DNA from: Acidobacteriaceae bacterium
GTDB lineage: Bacteria; Acidobacteriota; Terriglobia; Terriglobales; Acidobacteriaceae
Direction of reading: 5' to 3'
Assembly: GCA_003132825.1 (NCBI GenBank)
Contig: PKYX01000006.1
Coordinates: forward strand, 19,051-26,539
DNA: 7,489 bases
This document shows, one piece after another, positions 6,270 to 7,489 of this stretch (positions are counted from its first letter, which is position 1; each line of letters starts with the position of its first letter). Both the position numbers and the translations under genes were made by a program. The notes beneath the pieces were generated by a model, which worked only from the letters and a program-made list of their open reading frames with translations, did no database searches and was not told the DNA's origin.

Positions 6270-6625
6270 GAATCCTCCTTTTTCTTCTTTAGATTTGCCT
6301 CCGCCATTTTGGCTTCGGCTCGTTCCTTCACCTGATTCAACTGATGCCGCCAGAATCGCTCGAATTCTCCCGCCCATTCGTGCAGAGGACGAATCGCTTC
6401 AGCGTTGGTCCGGTAAAGCTTCCTCCGCCCTTCGCGGCGCATGCGTACCAGTCCAACATCCCGCAGCACGCGCAGATGCTTCGACACCGACGGCTGTTCC
6501 AACTGCAGCGCAATCACGATGTCGCCGACAGGGCGCTCCCGCAGAGCAAGGTAGCTCAGTATTTCTCGGCGGCGCGGCTCGGCGACCGCGTTGAAAGCGT
6601 CCGATGTCGTAGCTGCTCTTGCCAT
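6266..6625 (-). CDS. ArsR/SmtB-family transcriptional repressor
   Basis: A 119-residue winged-helix regulator. AFNAVAEPRRREILSYL (10-26) is helix 1-2, VGDIVIALQLEQPSVSKHLR (33-52) contains the helix-turn-helix with the recognition helix QPSVSKHLRVLRDVGLV, and RMRREGRRKLYR (61-72) is the wing. It contains no cysteine at all, and the ELCVCD metal-thiol motif of ArsR/SmtB is replaced by RPVGDIV, so it does not sense metal by the classical site. It is of the subgroup usually linked to SRPBCC or small-molecule genes. The C-terminus is a charged helix ending in a KKKK run. Start ATG 6623-6625 has no Shine-Dalgarno site; the promoter lies right against it, which suggests leaderless translation. The promoter dyad suggests autorepression. 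Confidence 0.92.
   Translation of the reverse strand: MARAATTSDAFNAVAEPRRREILSYLALRERPVGDIVIALQLEQPSVSKHLRVLRDVGLVRMRREGRRKLYRTNAEAIRPLHEWAGEFERFWRHQLNQVKERAEAKMAEANLKKKKEDS
6274..6280 (-). promoter_or_regulatory. Strong RBS for the SRPBCC gene, inside the ArsR coding end
   Basis: AAGGAGG is embedded in the last Lys-Glu-Asp codons of ArsR, 4 nt before the overlapping ATG. It decides the SRPBCC start, and it contrasts with the absence of any RBS in front of ArsR itself. Confidence 0.8.
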
Positions 6626-6632
6626 GCCCAGA

Positions 6633-6662
6633 ACTATATATTCCTATATGGGCATATGTCAA
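6633..6662 (-). promoter_or_regulatory. Sigma70-type promoter of the ArsR-SRPBCC-DinB unit
   Basis: On the minus strand, a perfect TTGACA -35 (6657-6662) is followed 18 bp later by TATAGT (6633-6638) or 16 bp later by TATATA (6635-6640). Either -10 puts the transcription start within about 0-4 nt of the ArsR ATG at 6625, so the message would be leaderless or nearly so. Confidence 0.75.
6636..6657. promoter_or_regulatory. Probable ArsR operator between -35 and -10
   Basis: Two small AT-rich dyads fill the promoter spacer: ATATG-GG-CATAT (6646-6657, perfect 5-bp arms) and ATATA-TTCC-TATAT (6636-6649), sharing one arm. AT-rich imperfect dyads overlapping the promoter are the usual ArsR-family operators. 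Binding by this repressor is inferred from position. Confidence 0.55.
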
Positions 6663-6705
6663 GCAATTTTCCCGCGCGCTTTTGCCTCGCGTCATGGAAA
6701 TGAGC

Positions 6706-6743
6706 GGCCGATTGGCCGGGCCAACTTAACCGCTGAATCGGCC
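6706..6743. repeat. Nested inverted repeat upstream of ArsR
   Basis: GGCCGATT (6706-6713) and AATCGGCC (6736-6743) are perfect 8-bp arms. Inside them TTGGCC-G-GGCCAA (6712-6724) is a second palindrome. No U run follows on either strand, so it is not an intrinsic terminator. The rest of 6663-6864 shows no gene, tRNA or further clear signal. Confidence 0.4.
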
Positions 6744-6864
6744 ACTGGCGCACGTTGCGGCTACGACTCGCAGTCGAGAACCTCGCTGCAGCATCGCGAA
6801 TTGACGCCGCTCTTGTAGGGTTGGACTCGAGGAAAATTCCGAAAAGCTTTGGCGTGACTACAGG

Positions 6865-6900
6865 AAAAAAAAGGGGCCCCAGCTTGGGTTCCGGGGCCCC
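6865..6900 (-). terminator. Intrinsic terminator, minus strand
   Basis: In minus-strand RNA, GGGGCCCC (6893-6900) pairs with GGGGCCCC (6873-6880) around a 12-nt loop and is followed directly by eight U (6865-6872). On the plus strand no U run follows, so the signal is directional. It must end a minus-strand transcript that begins to the right, yet no convincing protein gene lies there. Confidence 0.85.
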
Positions 6901-6903
6901 AAA

Positions 6904-7062
6904 GGTCGCGTTCCGGTGATCCGGCCTAGGCGAGACCGGACCACGGGGTCATCCATCCAGCTTCCCTCTCAGAGGCAGGTGGGAACGACCCGCGCCACCT
7001 TGCAAATGGGCCCCTTCCTCCCCATTCACACTGTGATTCGGATCGTGTTGGAACGCGACCCA
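6904..7062 (-). ncRNA. Candidate structured RNA of unknown class (5' end uncertain)
   Basis: In minus-strand RNA, GGTCGCGTTCC (7060-7050) can pair perfectly over 11 bp with GGAACGCGACC (6914-6904), closing a domain of about 155 nt. Inside are hairpins AATGGG/CCCATT (7026-7021 with 7010-7005); AGGTGG/CCACCT (7000-6995 with 6982-6977), extended by two pairs past a bulge; CCTC/GAGG (6975-6972 with 6968-6965); and a 9-bp stem (6944-6936 with 6924-6916). The 9-bp stem contains one pair that is A-C on the plus strand but G-U on the minus strand, favouring minus transcription. The intrinsic terminator follows 3 nt later. The 5' end may reach to about 7190, where another large dyad lies. I see none of the hallmark motifs of RNase P, tmRNA, SRP RNA or 6S RNA. 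No promoter is clear. A 47-codon open frame overlaps (6949-7092). Confidence 0.5.
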
Positions 7063-7092
7063 CGCCATCTCCCATTGCATTTGGCTGCCCAT
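6949..7092 (-). CDS. Small open frame, 47 codons, doubtful
   Basis: ATG at 7090-7092 to TGA at 6949-6951. The product starts MGSQMQWEMAWVAFQHDPNH and ends LPLRGKLDG. It has a protein-like composition with two Trp early on, then becomes Gly-rich. The only Shine-Dalgarno-like sequence near the ATG is GGTGGA, almost touching it. About 64% of third positions are G or C, unremarkable here. It ends inside the proposed structured RNA and upstream of the same terminator, so either the RNA is a short mRNA or this frame is accidental. I do not recognise the product. Confidence 0.2.
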   Translation of the reverse strand: MGSQMQWEMAWVAFQHDPNHSVNGEEGAHLQGGAGRSHLPLRGKLDG

Positions 7093-7148
7093 TCCACCCG
7101 CGATCCAGTCCTTCTCGCGCGCAGATTTTTAACCACTTAGCGCCACGC

Positions 7149-7189
7149 CGTTTCCGATCTCTCGCTTTGAAAATTCAAATCGGGAAACG
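7149..7189. repeat. Ten-pair dyad with a nested AT-rich palindrome
   Basis: CGTTTCCGAT (7149-7158) pairs with ATCGGGAAACG (7179-7189) over 10 bp with one bulged G. Nested inside is TTTGAA-AA-TTCAAA (7166-7179). No U run follows on either strand. It could be the 5' domain of the candidate RNA, or an operator between the RNA and the plus-strand gene at 7332. The stretch 7190-7270 shows nothing else. Confidence 0.45.
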
Positions 7190-7271
7190 CCATCCCGCAT
7201 TGGAATTTCCGCTCGCCGCTCCACCATTCCCGCGCGCCCTTCTCGCTTTACAGCCGTCCAATCAAGTGACG

Positions 7272-7300
7272 TTGTGCCGCGTCCGCCTCTGCCGCATAAT
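7272..7300 (+). promoter_or_regulatory. Possible promoter of the right-edge gene
   Basis: TTGTGC (7272-7277), a 17-bp spacer, then CATAAT (7295-7300), matching 4 of 6 and 5 of 6 consensus bases. The predicted start of transcription is about 25 nt before the ATG at 7332. Confidence 0.35.
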
Positions 7301-7331
7301 GGTGCATGGCCCCGGCAGCAGCGCCCATAAA

Positions 7332-7489
7332 ATGAAAAAACTCTACATCCCCGCTCTCGTCGCCGTCGCGGCGCTCGGTTTGTTCGCCATCGCGCTGGGC
7401 ACCACGCGCGCGATCAAGGTGGTGACCGCGAGCCGGATTACCTCTCCGCGGAGCGCACCGTCTCCTCGTAGCGCGCAGCAGGGTAGCTC
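7332..7489 (+). CDS. Unknown protein with signal peptide or membrane anchor, 5' part only
   Basis: A plus-strand frame is open from ATG 7332-7334 to the window edge, 52 codons. It starts MKKLYIPALVAVAALGLFAI and continues ALGTT, a clear Sec-type n-region (KK) and hydrophobic core, so the product is exported or anchored. The remainder (RAIKVVTASRITSPRS and on) is Ser/Pro/Arg-rich and shows no known domain. An in-frame ATG at 7299 would add 11 residues before the KK, which is less likely for a signal peptide. There is no Shine-Dalgarno sequence before either start. It is the only gene reading rightwards, divergent from the ArsR operon and from the candidate RNA. Function cannot be named from this fragment. 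Confidence 0.5.
   Translation, partial: MKKLYIPALVAVAALGLFAIALGTTRAIKVVTASRITSPRSAPSPRSAQQGS

Noticed and set aside
5433..6335. 300-codon plus-strand open frame across DinB and SRPBCC
   Set aside because: It spans two recognisable minus-strand genes and the gap between them, and has no recognisable domain or start signal.
6812..6819. TTGTAGGG as a remnant of the GTAGGGG palindromic repeat
   Set aside because: Similarity stops after the first eight bases and no palindrome follows.
6745..6840. tRNA-like arms (CGACT-CGC-AGTCG and a GGTTGGACTCGAGG segment)
   Set aside because: No matching acceptor stem or correctly spaced D and T arms could be assembled.
6865..7190. Identity as RNase P, tmRNA, SRP RNA or 6S RNA
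   Set aside because: The RNase P GAGGAAAGTCCG core, the tmRNA tRNA-like ends, the SRP GGAAG/AGCAG loop and a single long 6S-type hairpin are all missing; the fold looks multi-branched instead.

Overview
The window reads as an ordinary chromosomal segment of a GC-rich, free-living bacterium. The mix of genes (DinB-type proteins, an ArsR-SRPBCC pair, a secreted M20 peptidase, a short LeuA-like synthase), the small palindromic repeats and the loose spacing would suit a soil Acidobacteriota-type genome. That placement is inference from gene content and style, since there is no rRNA or other marker to settle it.

All complete genes lie on the minus strand. In transcription order (right to left) they are: an ArsR-family repressor (6266-6625), an SRPBCC/AHSA1-like protein joined to it by an ATGA overlap (5796-6269), a DinB-family protein (5225-5722), tRNA pseudouridine synthase A, truA (4337-5146), a short 2-isopropylmalate/homocitrate-synthase-family enzyme (2875-4107), a tandem GNAT acetyltransferase (1855-2826), a secreted M20 metallopeptidase (262-1518), and the first 44 codons of a second DinB-family protein that runs off the left edge (1-134). 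ArsR, SRPBCC and DinB form a probable regulated unit: a strong promoter with a dyad between its -35 and -10 sits directly before ArsR, and the transcript would be almost leaderless. The LeuA-like and GNAT genes are close enough to be co-transcribed.

Two gaps between genes are not empty. The 1573-1854 gap holds at least three unlike palindromic repeat units. One of them has a diverged second copy at 4261-4301, with a paired (compensatory) base change in its stem.

The most interesting stretch is 6626-7331, about 700 bases without an obvious protein gene. A textbook intrinsic terminator (8-bp GGGGCCCC stem followed by eight U) points to the minus strand at 6865-6900. Directly before it, an 11-bp perfect long-range inverted repeat (6904-6914 with 7050-7060) encloses several local hairpins. 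One of these gains a G-U pair only in minus-strand RNA. This looks like a structured non-coding RNA of roughly 160-330 nt of a class I do not recognise, or the leader or body of a small transcript; a 47-codon open frame overlaps it. At the right edge a plus-strand gene with a signal-peptide-like start (7332 onward) enters and is cut off.
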